Source: Candidatus Falkowbacteria bacterium RIFOXYC2_FULL_48_21 (lineage in GTDB: Bacteria; Patescibacteriota; Patescibacteriia; UBA11705; JABHMO01). Taken from it: 6,721 nt of DNA. A model generated the notes under the pieces. That model ran no database searches, was not told where the DNA came from, and worked only from the letters and a program-made list of their open reading frames with translations. The first letter of the stretch is position 1. Each line of letters starts with the position of its first letter. The position numbers were made by a program, and so were the translations under genes. Of the stretch, positions 1 through 5,106 are shown piece after piece. The stretch is taken from assembly GCA_001778275.1 (NCBI GenBank), contig MFGM01000078.1, positions 4,441 to 11,161 on the forward strand, in the 5' to 3' direction.

Positions 1-1
1 G

Positions 2-1537
2 GTGTCCGAGGATGTGCCGGAGATTTTGCAGGACAAGCGGCTGGTCAGTTTAAATATCGCCAGTATTCTTTCCGGAGCTGATTCGGCCATGGCCGAGGAG
101 CGGTTGCTGTCAATTGTGAGCGAAGTGATTCGCGCCGGCAATGTTGTTTTGGTGGTGGAGAATGTGCACAATCTTTCCGGTATTAGCGTGGGCGGCGAGG
201 GTGGTTTGGATTTGGCCGAGGTATTCGCGCAATACTTGAATAAACATCTTTTCTTTTGCCTAGGCACGACGACACCAGCCGGGTTTGCGGAGTCGATTGA
301 AGAAAAAAGTTTGGCCGAAGCGTTCATGCCGGTGAAAGTGGAAGAGCTCGAGCTTAACGATGCGATTCAGGTGCTCGAAGCCAAGAGTGGGCCAATTGAA
401 TATCAAAACAAAGTTTATTTTTCTTACGACGCAATCGAAAAGGCGGCGACATTGTCAGCGCGATATATTCATGATAAATATTTGCCGGAAAAAGCGCTGG
501 AAATTTTGGAGCAAGCGGCCATTCGGGTTCGGCAAGAGCGTGGTGAGAACAAGGTGGTGTCGGGTGAAGACGTGGCGGAAATTATTTCCGGCATAACGAA
601 AATTCCGGTTACGGCCGTGAGCCAAAAAGAGGGGGAAAAACTTTTGCATCTTGAAGAAAAAATTCATGAGCGTATGATTAGCCAGGATGAGGCCGTTAAT
701 GTGGTGGCCGCCAGTTTGCGGCGGGCGCGCGCGGAATTGCGCGAAGGGAAAAGGCCGATTGCCAGCTTGTTGTTCCTTGGCCCAACGGGCGTAGGTAAAA
801 CCGAGCTGGCAAAAACCGTATCCGAAGTTTACTTTGGCAATGAAAAGTCCATGCTCCGCTTCGACATGTCGGAATATCAAGAACAAAATAGTATCGGCCG
901 ATTGATCGGTCTTGGTAAAAATGCCGGCCTGTTGACCGAGGCGGTGCGCAAGGCACCGTTCTCGTTGGTGTTGTTTGACGAAGTGGAAAAAGCGCATCCG
1001 GAGATTTTAAATTTATTTTTACAAGTAATGGACGACGGCCGGTTGACGGACGCGCAGGGGCGAACCGTTGACTTTACCAACACGATTATAATTATGACGT
1101 CGAACGCCGGCGCGCAATTCATTCAGGACGAGATTAATGCCGGAACGGCGATGGAACGGATAAAAGAAAGTTTACTGAATGAAAAATTGAAACAAAATTT
1201 TCGGCCGGAATTTCTCAATCGTTTTGACGGTACGGTCGTGTTCAAGCCGCTAACTATGGCGGACGTGATCAAGATCGCGCGCATATTGATTGGCAAAGTA
1301 ACGAAGCAGTTGGCAGACAAGGGCATCGAGTTTAGCGTGGCCGACGAAGCGGTGGCGGAGCTGGCCGAGCTCGGCTTTGATCCGAAGTTTGGCGCGCGAC
1401 CACTCCGCCGTGTGATTCAGGAGCGGATTGACGATGCGTTGGCGAAAAAGTTGCTTCAGGGCGAACTGGCGCGAAGGGATAAGGTGGTGTATGAGGTGGG
1501 TGGAAACTTAAGAGTTGAAAAAGCGCAGGAGCTTTAG
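2..1537 (+). CDS. ClpC/ClpB-like two-ring AAA+ ATPase, 5'-truncated, with degenerate D1 and missing pore loops
   Basis: This is the C-terminal 511 residues of a class I Clp ATPase. The GTG at base 2 is probably an internal valine, because the N-domain and D1 Walker A lie outside the window. The D1 remnant (about 1-180) reads VENVH at 52-56 where the family has the Walker B I-D-E-L/I-H, so the catalytic Glu is Asn54. The ERRF arginine fingers are replaced by LAEAF (104-108), and the KYRG loop by D-S-A-M (27-30). There is no coiled-coil middle domain between about 178 and 186. D2 has an intact Walker A GPTGVGKT (260-267), Walker B D326-E327, sensor 1 TSN (366-368), arginine finger R407 and sensor 2 GARP (464-467). 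However, the GYVGY pore loop is deleted (RLIG at 300-303, then only LGKNA before GLLTEAV), and no VGF/IGL ClpP-docking loop is visible at 369-400. I infer that D2 hydrolyses ATP, but that the protein is unlikely to thread substrates or feed ClpP in the usual way. Family assignment is secure; function is open. Confidence 0.93.
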   Translation: MSEDVPEILQDKRLVSLNIASILSGADSAMAEERLLSIVSEVIRAGNVVLVVENVHNLSGISVGGEGGLDLAEVFAQYLNKHLFFCLGTTTPAGFAESIEEKSLAEAFMPVKVEELELNDAIQVLEAKSGPIEYQNKVYFSYDAIEKAATLSARYIHDKYLPEKALEILEQAAIRVRQERGENKVVSGEDVAEIISGITKIPVTAVSQKEGEKLLHLEEKIHERMISQDEAVNVVAASLRRARAELREGKRPIASLLFLGPTGVGKTELAKTVSEVYFGNEKSMLRFDMSEYQEQNSIGRLIGLGKNAGLLTEAVRKAPFSLVLFDEVEKAHPEILNLFLQVMDDGRLTDAQGRTVDFTNTIIIMTSNAGAQFIQDEINAGTAMERIKESLLNEKLKQNFRPEFLNRFDGTVVFKPLTMADVIKIARILIGKVTKQLADKGIEFSVADEAVAELAELGFDPKFGARPLRRVIQERIDDALAKKLLQGELARRDKVVYEVGGNLRVEKAQEL

Positions 1538-1550
1538 GCGCAAGTCTAAA

Positions 1551-1586
1551 GTCCTCGCCGAAGGACGAGTGCGTCCTATGGCGCAC
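1551..1586. repeat. Overlapping inverted repeats downstream of the Clp gene
   Basis: Three mutually exclusive short stems overlap. GTCCT (1551-1555) can pair with AGGAC (1562-1566). GGACG (1563-1567) can pair with CGTCC (1572-1576) over a 4-nt loop. GTGCG (1569-1573) can pair with CGCAC (1582-1586). There is no T-tract, so this is not a standard intrinsic terminator. It may be a decayed palindromic repeat or a structured 3' UTR. Confidence 0.45.
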
Positions 1587-1596
1587 AAAGGTAAAA

Positions 1597-1736
1597 GTCA
1601 AAAGTCTGAAGTGCAGGGTTGCAAGTCTAGAGTCTAAAGGTAAAAGTCAAAAGTCTGAAGCGCAGAGTCGCAAGTCTAGAGTCAAAAGTCTGAAGCGTAG
1701 AGTTGCAAGGCGCAAGTTTAAAGTCAAAGGTCAGAA
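1597..1736. repeat. Heptanucleotide tandem array 1 (GTCNNAA-type, 20 units)
   Basis: Twenty consecutive 7-bp units run without a single slip. Typical units are GTCAAAA, GTCTGAA, GTCTAGA, GTTGCAA and GTCTAAA. A higher-order pattern is visible: the pair GTCAAAA-GTCTGAA restarts at 1597, 1646 and 1681, so blocks of seven and five heptamers have been duplicated and then diverged. Isolated GTCTAAA units also occur at 1544-1550 and 1742-1748. Stops in several frames and the exact 7-bp period argue against coding. Confidence 0.9.
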
Positions 1737-1760
1737 CGCCAGTCTAAAGTAATATTCTGT

Positions 1761-1783
1761 CATCCCGACCGGAGTGGAGGGAT
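1761..1783. repeat. REP-like interspersed palindrome
   Basis: The segment begins CATCCCGACCGGAGTGGAGG and ends in GGGAT, so ATCCC (1762-1766) pairs with GGGAT (1779-1783). It resembles the short CATCCCGA...GGGAT intergenic repeats seen in many bacterial genomes. Only one copy is present in this window, so repetitiveness is recalled from general knowledge and not shown here. Confidence 0.45.
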
Positions 1784-1828
1784 TAGTGATGCATTCAGGC
1801 GCGGAACGCATAATGAAAGATTTTGTTT

Positions 1829-2950
1829 ATGTCTAGTGTAACTTTAATCATCGCGCTACTTGCCTCTTTTTTTGTTTGCTTGGTTTTAACGCCGGCGGTT
1901 ATTTTGTTCGCGCGGCGGAGGGGAATAGTTGATCAGCCGGACGGTGTAAAAAAGTTACATAAAAAACCAACGCCGCTGCTTGGCGGGTTGGCGATTTTTT
2001 TGAGCGTCAATTTGGTCATGCTGTTTTATTCATGGTATCGGAACGATCTGATCGGCGACACGATTATTCTGAAAAATATTTTTGGCATTTTCCTTGGCTC
2101 ATGTTTTCTCGCCGTGGGCGGATACCTTGACGACAAGTATAACTTGAAACCGCGCTATCAAATCCTTTGGCCGATCGCGGCCGTGATGAGCGTGATTGTT
2201 TGCGGCATTGGCATTGACGCGATGACCAATCCGTTTGGCGATGGCATGGTGTCGCTGAATAACTTTGATTGGACACTCTTTTGGTATCAAGGTTTTCCAT
2301 ACAAAATCACTTTATTCGCCGACGTTTTTACCTTCATTTGGCTCATGGGAATGATGTACACGACGAAGCTGCTCGACGGCGTTGATGGTTTGGTTTCCGG
2401 CGTGACGGTGATCGGCGCGACATTTATTTTTTTAACGGCGCTTAACAAGGGCGAAATCATTCAATACGACGTGGCCATGCTGGCGCTGATTTTGATCGGC
2501 GTGTTTATTGGTTTTTTGGTGTTTAATTTCAATCCCGCGTCCATTTTTCTCGGCGAAGGCGGCAGTACTATGGCCGGATTTTTACTTGGCGCGCTTTCCA
2601 TTGTCAGTGGCAGCAAGGTGGGTGTCACTCTCATGTTGTTAAGCATCCCGATTTTAGATTTCATCTGGACGATTATCAGGCGGGTAATGGAAAATAATTC
2701 TCCCTTTTCCACGGCCGACCGCAAACATTTGCATCATCGGCTACTTGAAGCGGGGTTTAGTCAGAAACAAGCAGTGATGTTTTTATATGCCATTGCGGTG
2801 GCTTTTGGCTGTTTGGTCTATTTTGCGCAAGATTTTGGTTGGCCATTGCTTGGTTTATTTATCGTGGCAGTGGTAGTCTTTATGCTAATTTTAGCCTACG
2901 CTTATCGCACGAAGATTCGAGAAAACCGGCGCTTGACTACGATTAAATAA
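1829..2950 (+). CDS. WecA/TagO-like polyprenyl-phosphate sugar-1-phosphate transferase
   Basis: This is a 373-residue polytopic membrane protein of the MraY/WecA/TagO superfamily. These enzymes move a (usually HexNAc) 1-phosphate from a UDP-sugar onto undecaprenyl phosphate at the inner membrane face, starting envelope glycan assembly. Visible motifs are PLLGG (49-53), the Mg-binding D-D pair in GGYLDDKYNLKPR (D101-D102), LLDGVDG (181-187) and HLHH (300-303). The C-terminal RKHLHHRLLEAGFS points to WecA/TagO and away from MraY. About 10-11 hydrophobic segments can be drawn. The usual GDxGS loop reads GEGGS (242-246), an Asp-to-Glu change at a conserved acidic position. I chose ATG 1829 over TTG 1823 because an in-frame TGA lies at 1814-1816; no strong Shine-Dalgarno is visible for either. 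The exact sugar substrate cannot be read from sequence. Confidence 0.93.
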   Translation: MSSVTLIIALLASFFVCLVLTPAVILFARRRGIVDQPDGVKKLHKKPTPLLGGLAIFLSVNLVMLFYSWYRNDLIGDTIILKNIFGIFLGSCFLAVGGYLDDKYNLKPRYQILWPIAAVMSVIVCGIGIDAMTNPFGDGMVSLNNFDWTLFWYQGFPYKITLFADVFTFIWLMGMMYTTKLLDGVDGLVSGVTVIGATFIFLTALNKGEIIQYDVAMLALILIGVFIGFLVFNFNPASIFLGEGGSTMAGFLLGALSIVSGSKVGVTLMLLSIPILDFIWTIIRRVMENNSPFSTADRKHLHHRLLEAGFSQKQAVMFLYAIAVAFGCLVYFAQDFGWPLLGLFIVAVVVFMLILAYAYRTKIRENRRLTTIK

Positions 2951-2977
2951 TGATGTATCATTGCGTTATCATTGTTA

Positions 2978-3019
2978 GTGCAAAGTGCAAAGTGCAAAGT
3001 CTAAAGTCTAAAGTTATAA
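2978..3019. repeat. Heptanucleotide tandem array 2 (GTGCAAA/GTCTAAA, 6 units)
   Basis: There are three perfect GTGCAAA units, two perfect GTCTAAA units and a final variant, GTTATAA. All are in exact 7-bp register. The GTCTAAA unit is shared with array 1. The last unit overlaps the TATAAT hexamer of the rplU promoter. Confidence 0.92.
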
Positions 3020-3020
3020 T
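2992..3020 (+). promoter_or_regulatory. Probable rplU promoter embedded in the heptamer array
   Basis: A perfect TATAAT lies at 3015-3020. At a 17-bp spacer the -35 position is GTGCAA (2992-2997), which matches TTGACA only weakly and is itself part of a repeat unit. Transcription would start near 3027, within a few bases of the rplU ATG at 3030, giving a leaderless or nearly leaderless mRNA. No Shine-Dalgarno precedes that ATG, which fits. Confidence 0.6.
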
Positions 3021-3029
3021 CACAAATGT

Positions 3030-3341
3030 ATGACAATAGCGGTAATCAAAACAGGTGGAAAACAATACAAGGTCACGGTTGGTCAGGAATTGAACGTGGA
3101 AAAATTGGAAGCGGAAGTGGGCGCCAAGCTGATGTTTGAGCCGCTCCTTATTGCCGATGAAAATGGTGAGAAAGTAGAAGTCGGCACGCCGACGGTGGCC
3201 GGAAAAAAGATTGAGGCGGAGGTGGTGGCGCAGGGTCGAGCGAAAAAGGTGGTGATTATCAAATACAAACCGAAAACTCGATATCGCCGCAAAGCCGGAC
3301 ACAGACAGCCGTTTACGAAGTTGAAGATAGTGAAGGTGTAG
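3030..3341 (+). CDS. rplU: Ribosomal protein bL21
   Basis: This is a 103-residue protein, the usual size for bL21, a large-subunit protein that binds 23S rRNA. It starts MTIAVIKTGGKQYKV, the typical L21 N-terminus (AVIxTGGKQYKV). It ends with the basic signature KYKPKTRYRRKAGHRQPFTKLKI, in two adjoining parts: YKPKTRYRRKAGHRQ and PFTKLKI. The ATG at 3030 has no Shine-Dalgarno and lies only 10 bp after a TATAAT box. The TAG stop (3339-3341) is part of the first unit of the following heptamer array. The usual partner rpmA (bL27) is not downstream; a terminator and convergent genes follow. Confidence 0.97.
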   Translation: MTIAVIKTGGKQYKVTVGQELNVEKLEAEVGAKLMFEPLLIADENGEKVEVGTPTVAGKKIEAEVVAQGRAKKVVIIKYKPKTRYRRKAGHRQPFTKLKIVKV

Positions 3342-3379
3342 GTAGTAGGATGTAGGATGTAGGATGTAGGGAGTAGGTA
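3338..3379. repeat. Heptanucleotide tandem array 3 (GTAGGNN, 6 units)
   Basis: The six units are GTAGGTA, three GTAGGAT, GTAGGGA and GTAGGTA, with no slips, giving 42 bp exactly as in array 2. The first unit contains the TAG stop codon of rplU, so the array starts inside the coding sequence and has fixed its last codon boundary. Confidence 0.92.
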
Positions 3380-3406
3380 ACGGAAATGGTGAGAGAAAAA
3401 AATTAG

Positions 3407-3433
3407 AAAGTCTCGCGGAAAGCGGGGCTTTTT
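3407..3433 (+). terminator. Intrinsic terminator of rplU
   Basis: A 10-bp stem pairs AAAGTCTCGC (3407-3416) with GCGGGGCTTT (3422-3431) around a GGAAA loop. Two G-U pairs are included, and a run of five T follows (3429-3433). Confidence 0.85.
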
Positions 3434-3444
3434 GGTTAACGAAA

Positions 3445-3470
3445 AACAGCCCCGCCGCGGCGGGGCTGTT
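3445..3470 (-). terminator. Intrinsic terminator of the minus-strand lipoprotein operon
   Basis: This is a perfect 26-bp palindrome with an AACAGCCCCGC arm, GC-rich in the middle. On the minus strand it is followed by five T (complement of 3442-3446). It lies 7 bp past the stop of the last operon gene, back to back with the rplU terminator, which insulates the convergent units. Confidence 0.9.
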
Positions 3471-3477
3471 GGTGCGG

Positions 3478-3741
3478 TTATTGGGCCGATGTCGGTTCGT
3501 CCGACTTTGGTGCAATCGGCCGGCAAAAGATTTGCTTGGCCTTTTCGGTGCAGTTGTTGAGGCGGTGATTGTAATCGTTGTTGGTTTCAAAGAAGGGTGT
3601 TTGCCCGCCGGAACATTTGATGACGAAGTCAGAGATGGCCGGTTTGTCCGCTTCGGCGCAGTCGTAAACAACGGACGGGGTGCTGGTGATCTGACAACCG
3701 CAGAGAAAAAGAACCATGACGCAGAAAATAATTTTATTCAT
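3478..3741 (-). CDS. Small four-cysteine lipoprotein, family copy A
   Basis: This is an 87-residue predicted lipoprotein with no recognised family. MNKIIFCVMVLFLCGC is a type II signal peptide with its lipobox ending at Cys16, so the mature protein should be lipid-anchored outside the membrane. The mature part has cysteines at 28, 43, 64 and 73 (C-x14-C-x20-C-x8-C), suggesting two disulfides. It shares YDC, SDFV and NCT...A...FC.P with the gene just upstream. I chose ATG at 3741 because AAAGGAG lies just before it and it begins directly at the signal peptide; the longer reading frame to 3813 would add a polar, His-rich N-terminus. It is the last gene of the operon, 26 bp after copy B. The role is unknown. 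Confidence 0.87.
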   Translation of the reverse strand: MNKIIFCVMVLFLCGCQITSTPSVVYDCAEADKPAISDFVIKCSGGQTPFFETNNDYNHRLNNCTEKAKQIFCRPIAPKSDEPTSAQ

Positions 3742-3767
3742 TTCTCTCTCCTTTTTGTGCTGAATGG

Positions 3768-4049
3768 CTACGGCGTGGCCGTGGGTTTTGTGTCCGGCTG
3801 AAGCGGCTGGCAAAACAGCTCCTGGGCTCTTTTGGTGCAGTTGGTAACCCGACTGTTATATTCTGCGGAGTTAGAAGCGTCAAGTGTCGGCGGGTTACCG
3901 GCGCACTGGCTCACAAAGTCGGAAAGGGTTCTTTTGCTAACAATCGTGCAATCGTAAACAGTGTGGGTTGACAAACGAACGGTTTCCATGTCGGTGGTTT
4001 TACATCCGCTGAAAAAAAGAATCACGAAACAGAAAATTGCCTTGTTCAT
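3768..4049 (-). CDS. Small four-cysteine lipoprotein, family copy B
   Basis: This is a 93-residue predicted lipoprotein, paralogous to the gene downstream. The signal MNKAIFCFVILFFSGC ends in a good lipobox (F-S-G-C16). The mature chain has Cys34, 49, 71 and 80, spaced C-x14-C-x21-C-x8-C, plus the motifs VYDC, LSDFV and NCTKRAQELFCQP. A short Pro/Thr-rich tail follows the last Cys. The Shine-Dalgarno AAAGGAG sits before ATG 4049 and directly abuts the TAA of the preceding gene (11-bp gap), which indicates translation from one transcript. Near-identical signal peptides in A and B suggest a tandem duplication. Function unknown. Confidence 0.87.
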   Translation of the reverse strand: MNKAIFCFVILFFSGCKTTDMETVRLSTHTVYDCTIVSKRTLSDFVSQCAGNPPTLDASNSAEYNSRVTNCTKRAQELFCQPLQPDTKPTATP

Positions 4050-4060
4050 CTTTTTCTCCT

Positions 4061-4753
4061 TTATGATTTGATGCCGAGCATGTTACTCAAAAATAGTCTC
4101 CTCTGTTCTTGCAGAACCACGCCATGTCGTGACATCTTTGCGAACAGGCAACCGATGATTTCCTGCAAGACTTGTTCTTGGCTGCAATTCACGGGCGGAT
4201 CCTGCGCCAGGCCGATGATGCCGTTGCCGTCGATACCGGGTGTGGAAAAACCGCGATAAACCTGTGCGGGAATAGAATTATTGAAGATTGGTGGCGCGGA
4301 GGTGTCATGGTCGTGTTGTTTGAAGTCAAAATGGACAGTGTGTTTGAGCTTTAGCCTCGGAGCGAAGTGTTGGCAAAGCATCAGGAATATTTCATTGTAC
4401 AGGCCGATTGAGCCGTGCAGTTCGCCGGAGAAAAAAAATCCACGACCACTTCCGCTGTAATGATTCAAAAAATCAGGATGGTTGGAGCGAAATTCGACCG
4501 GATGGCCGTATTCTTGCGGAGTGGCATTCAGTACCGGACATCCACCACCGACTATTTCGGTGTTCAAGTATTCGACATCATGAAGGTGTCCTTTTTTCAT
4601 GTCTGATTTCGTGGATTCTTCGGTTGCCGCATAGTGACCGAACGCCTTAACTGACAGTTTCATGATACCGCTTGGCCTGATAAATTCATCCAGGTCAATT
4701 GATAACAACAAAACAAGGTGCGGGATTTTGACCAATTCTGATTCTTCTCTCAT
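4061..4753 (-). CDS. Hypothetical histidine-rich protein, first gene of the lipoprotein operon
   Basis: This 230-residue protein has no recognised family and no signal peptide; one short hydrophobic patch (HLVLLLSI, 12-19) near the N-terminus is too short and too early for a clear membrane span. It has about 14 histidines, including HLHD (56-59) and HDHD (147-150), and conserved-looking segments such as EIVGGGCPV, SGSGRGFFFSGELHGS and NSIPAQVYRGFSTPGIDGNG. Metal binding is conceivable but not shown. The start is ATG 4753, preceded by a strong GAGGAGG; Met31 (4663) has no Shine-Dalgarno. It is transcribed from the promoter at 4877-4905 through a structured leader and shares the transcript with the two lipoproteins, so a role connected with them is an inference from operon membership only. 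Confidence 0.8.
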   Translation of the reverse strand: MREESELVKIPHLVLLLSIDLDEFIRPSGIMKLSVKAFGHYAATEESTKSDMKKGHLHDVEYLNTEIVGGGCPVLNATPQEYGHPVEFRSNHPDFLNHYSGSGRGFFFSGELHGSIGLYNEIFLMLCQHFAPRLKLKHTVHFDFKQHDHDTSAPPIFNNSIPAQVYRGFSTPGIDGNGIIGLAQDPPVNCSQEQVLQEIIGCLFAKMSRHGVVLQEQRRLFLSNMLGIKS

Positions 4754-4765
4754 CTTTTCCTCCTC

Positions 4766-4814
4766 GCTTCACTCGTCCCGGTCCCGCCACGGCGGGAGCC
4801 GACGAATCAGAAGC
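4766..4814 (-). promoter_or_regulatory. Long leader hairpin directly before the operon's ribosome binding site
   Basis: This is a 49-nt imperfect hairpin. From the outside in it pairs GCTTC with GAAGC (4766-4770/4810-4814), TCGTC with GACGA (4773-4777/4801-4805), GG with CC (4780-4781/4799-4800) and TCCCGCC with GGCGGGA (4782-4788/4791-4797). In the minus-strand mRNA its base abuts the GAGGAGG ribosome binding site of the hypothetical gene. There is no T-tract. It could modulate translation or mRNA stability, or be a REP-type palindrome. Confidence 0.6.
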
Positions 4815-4831
4815 AATAGAGTTAATCATGG

Positions 4832-4856
4832 CAATCAAGGGACTGTCCCCGGATTG
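4832..4856. promoter_or_regulatory. 25-bp dyad, candidate operator or leader structure
   Basis: This is an odd-centred inverted repeat with half-sites CAATC-NN-GGGAC and GTCCC-NN-GATTG around T4844. Ten of twelve arm positions match. It lies roughly 14-38 nt downstream of the predicted start of the minus-strand operon, where a repressor could block elongation or the RNA could fold. The GGGACTGTCCC core also resembles a common bacterial interspersed repeat. Confidence 0.5.
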
Positions 4857-4876
4857 TCAAAGAACGCTGGATTTGC

Positions 4877-4905
4877 ATTTTAGAATATTGAAAAGGGGAT
4901 GTCAA
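4877..4905 (-). promoter_or_regulatory. Sigma-70-type promoter of the lipoprotein operon
   Basis: Read on the minus strand, TTGACA (4905-4900) is followed by a 17-bp spacer and TAAAAT (4882-4877). This is a perfect -35, an ideal spacer and five of six -10 matches. The predicted start is near 4870, leaving a leader of about 117 nt before ATG 4753. Confidence 0.83.
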
Positions 4906-4910
4906 TGGGA

Positions 4911-4958
4911 GGTTAGGTAGTAGATTGTAGGAAGTAGGTAGTAGTGGGTATGTTGGTA
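4911..4958. repeat. Heptanucleotide tandem array 4 (GTAGNNN, degenerate)
   Basis: The units GTAGATT (4920-4926), GTAGGAA, GTAGGTA and GTAGTGG run in exact 7-bp register, with degenerate flanking units (TTAGGTA before, GTATGTT after). The consensus matches array 3. It lies just upstream of the minus-strand operon promoter, between divergent transcription units. Confidence 0.8.
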
Positions 4959-5003
4959 GAATACAGTAAATGGAGATGAAGCGAACGGGTGTGATTGTTT
5001 TAT

Positions 5004-5030
5004 TTGACATGGTGGAAAGTGTTTGATAAC
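5004..5030 (+). promoter_or_regulatory. Possible promoter of the 166-residue unknown gene
   Basis: A perfect TTGACA (5004-5009) is followed after 15 bp by GATAAC (5025-5030), four of six matches. The spacer is short. If real, it would give a leader of roughly 70 nt that contains the twin hairpins. Confidence 0.45.
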
Positions 5031-5045
5031 GTCAAATTGCTTTTA

Positions 5046-5095
5046 CGCGGCGGTGCCGCGGGAAAGCGTAGTTTCTCTAATGTGGCGGTGCCACG
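5046..5095 (+). promoter_or_regulatory. Twin covarying hairpins in the leader of the 166-residue gene
   Basis: Hairpin 1 (5046-5060) pairs CGCGGC with GCCGCG; hairpin 2 (5081-5095) pairs TGTGGC with GCCACG. Both have the same GGT loop, the same GGC/GCC inner stem and a GGGA-purine-rich 3' flank. The differences keep pairing: C-G becomes T-A at 5048-5058 versus 5083-5093, and C-G becomes T-G at the base. The second hairpin overlaps the start of the GGGAGG ribosome binding site (5095-5100), so it could affect translation. Confidence 0.6.
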
Positions 5096-5106
5096 GGAGG
5101 TGGGTC

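Larger units (their letters stand above)
1538..1828. other. Gene-free interval between the Clp gene and the transferase
   Basis: No credible gene lies here. The interval holds overlapping short inverted repeats just after the Clp stop codon, a heptamer tandem array, and a REP-like palindrome (all listed separately). No clear intrinsic terminator with a T-tract follows the Clp gene, and no convincing -35/-10 pair precedes the transferase, so read-through from upstream is possible. Confidence 0.7.

Noticed and set aside
455..997. 180-residue reading frame on the minus strand inside the Clp gene
   Set aside because: It lies wholly antisense to a strongly conserved AAA+ coding sequence, has no ribosome binding site, and its translation resembles no protein. 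It is a shadow frame.
1597..1736. CRISPR array
   Set aside because: The units are 7 bp and contiguous with no spacers, and there are no cas genes.
1813..1836. Seven-residue reading frame overlapping the transferase start (possible leader peptide)
   Set aside because: No convincing ribosome binding site and no attenuator-like structure. The overlap may be chance.
2958..3671. 237- and 147-residue minus-strand frames across rplU and the adjoining repeats
   Set aside because: They run through two terminators, the heptamer array and the antisense of rplU, with low-complexity translations caused by the repeats.
3469..3801. 110-residue plus-strand frame opposite the first lipoprotein
   Set aside because: The minus strand has the ribosome binding site, signal peptide, lipobox and terminator; the plus frame has none of these.
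4822..5010. 62-residue minus-strand frame upstream of the operon promoter
   Set aside because: It is made largely of the heptamer array and spans the operon promoter, and has no ribosome binding site.
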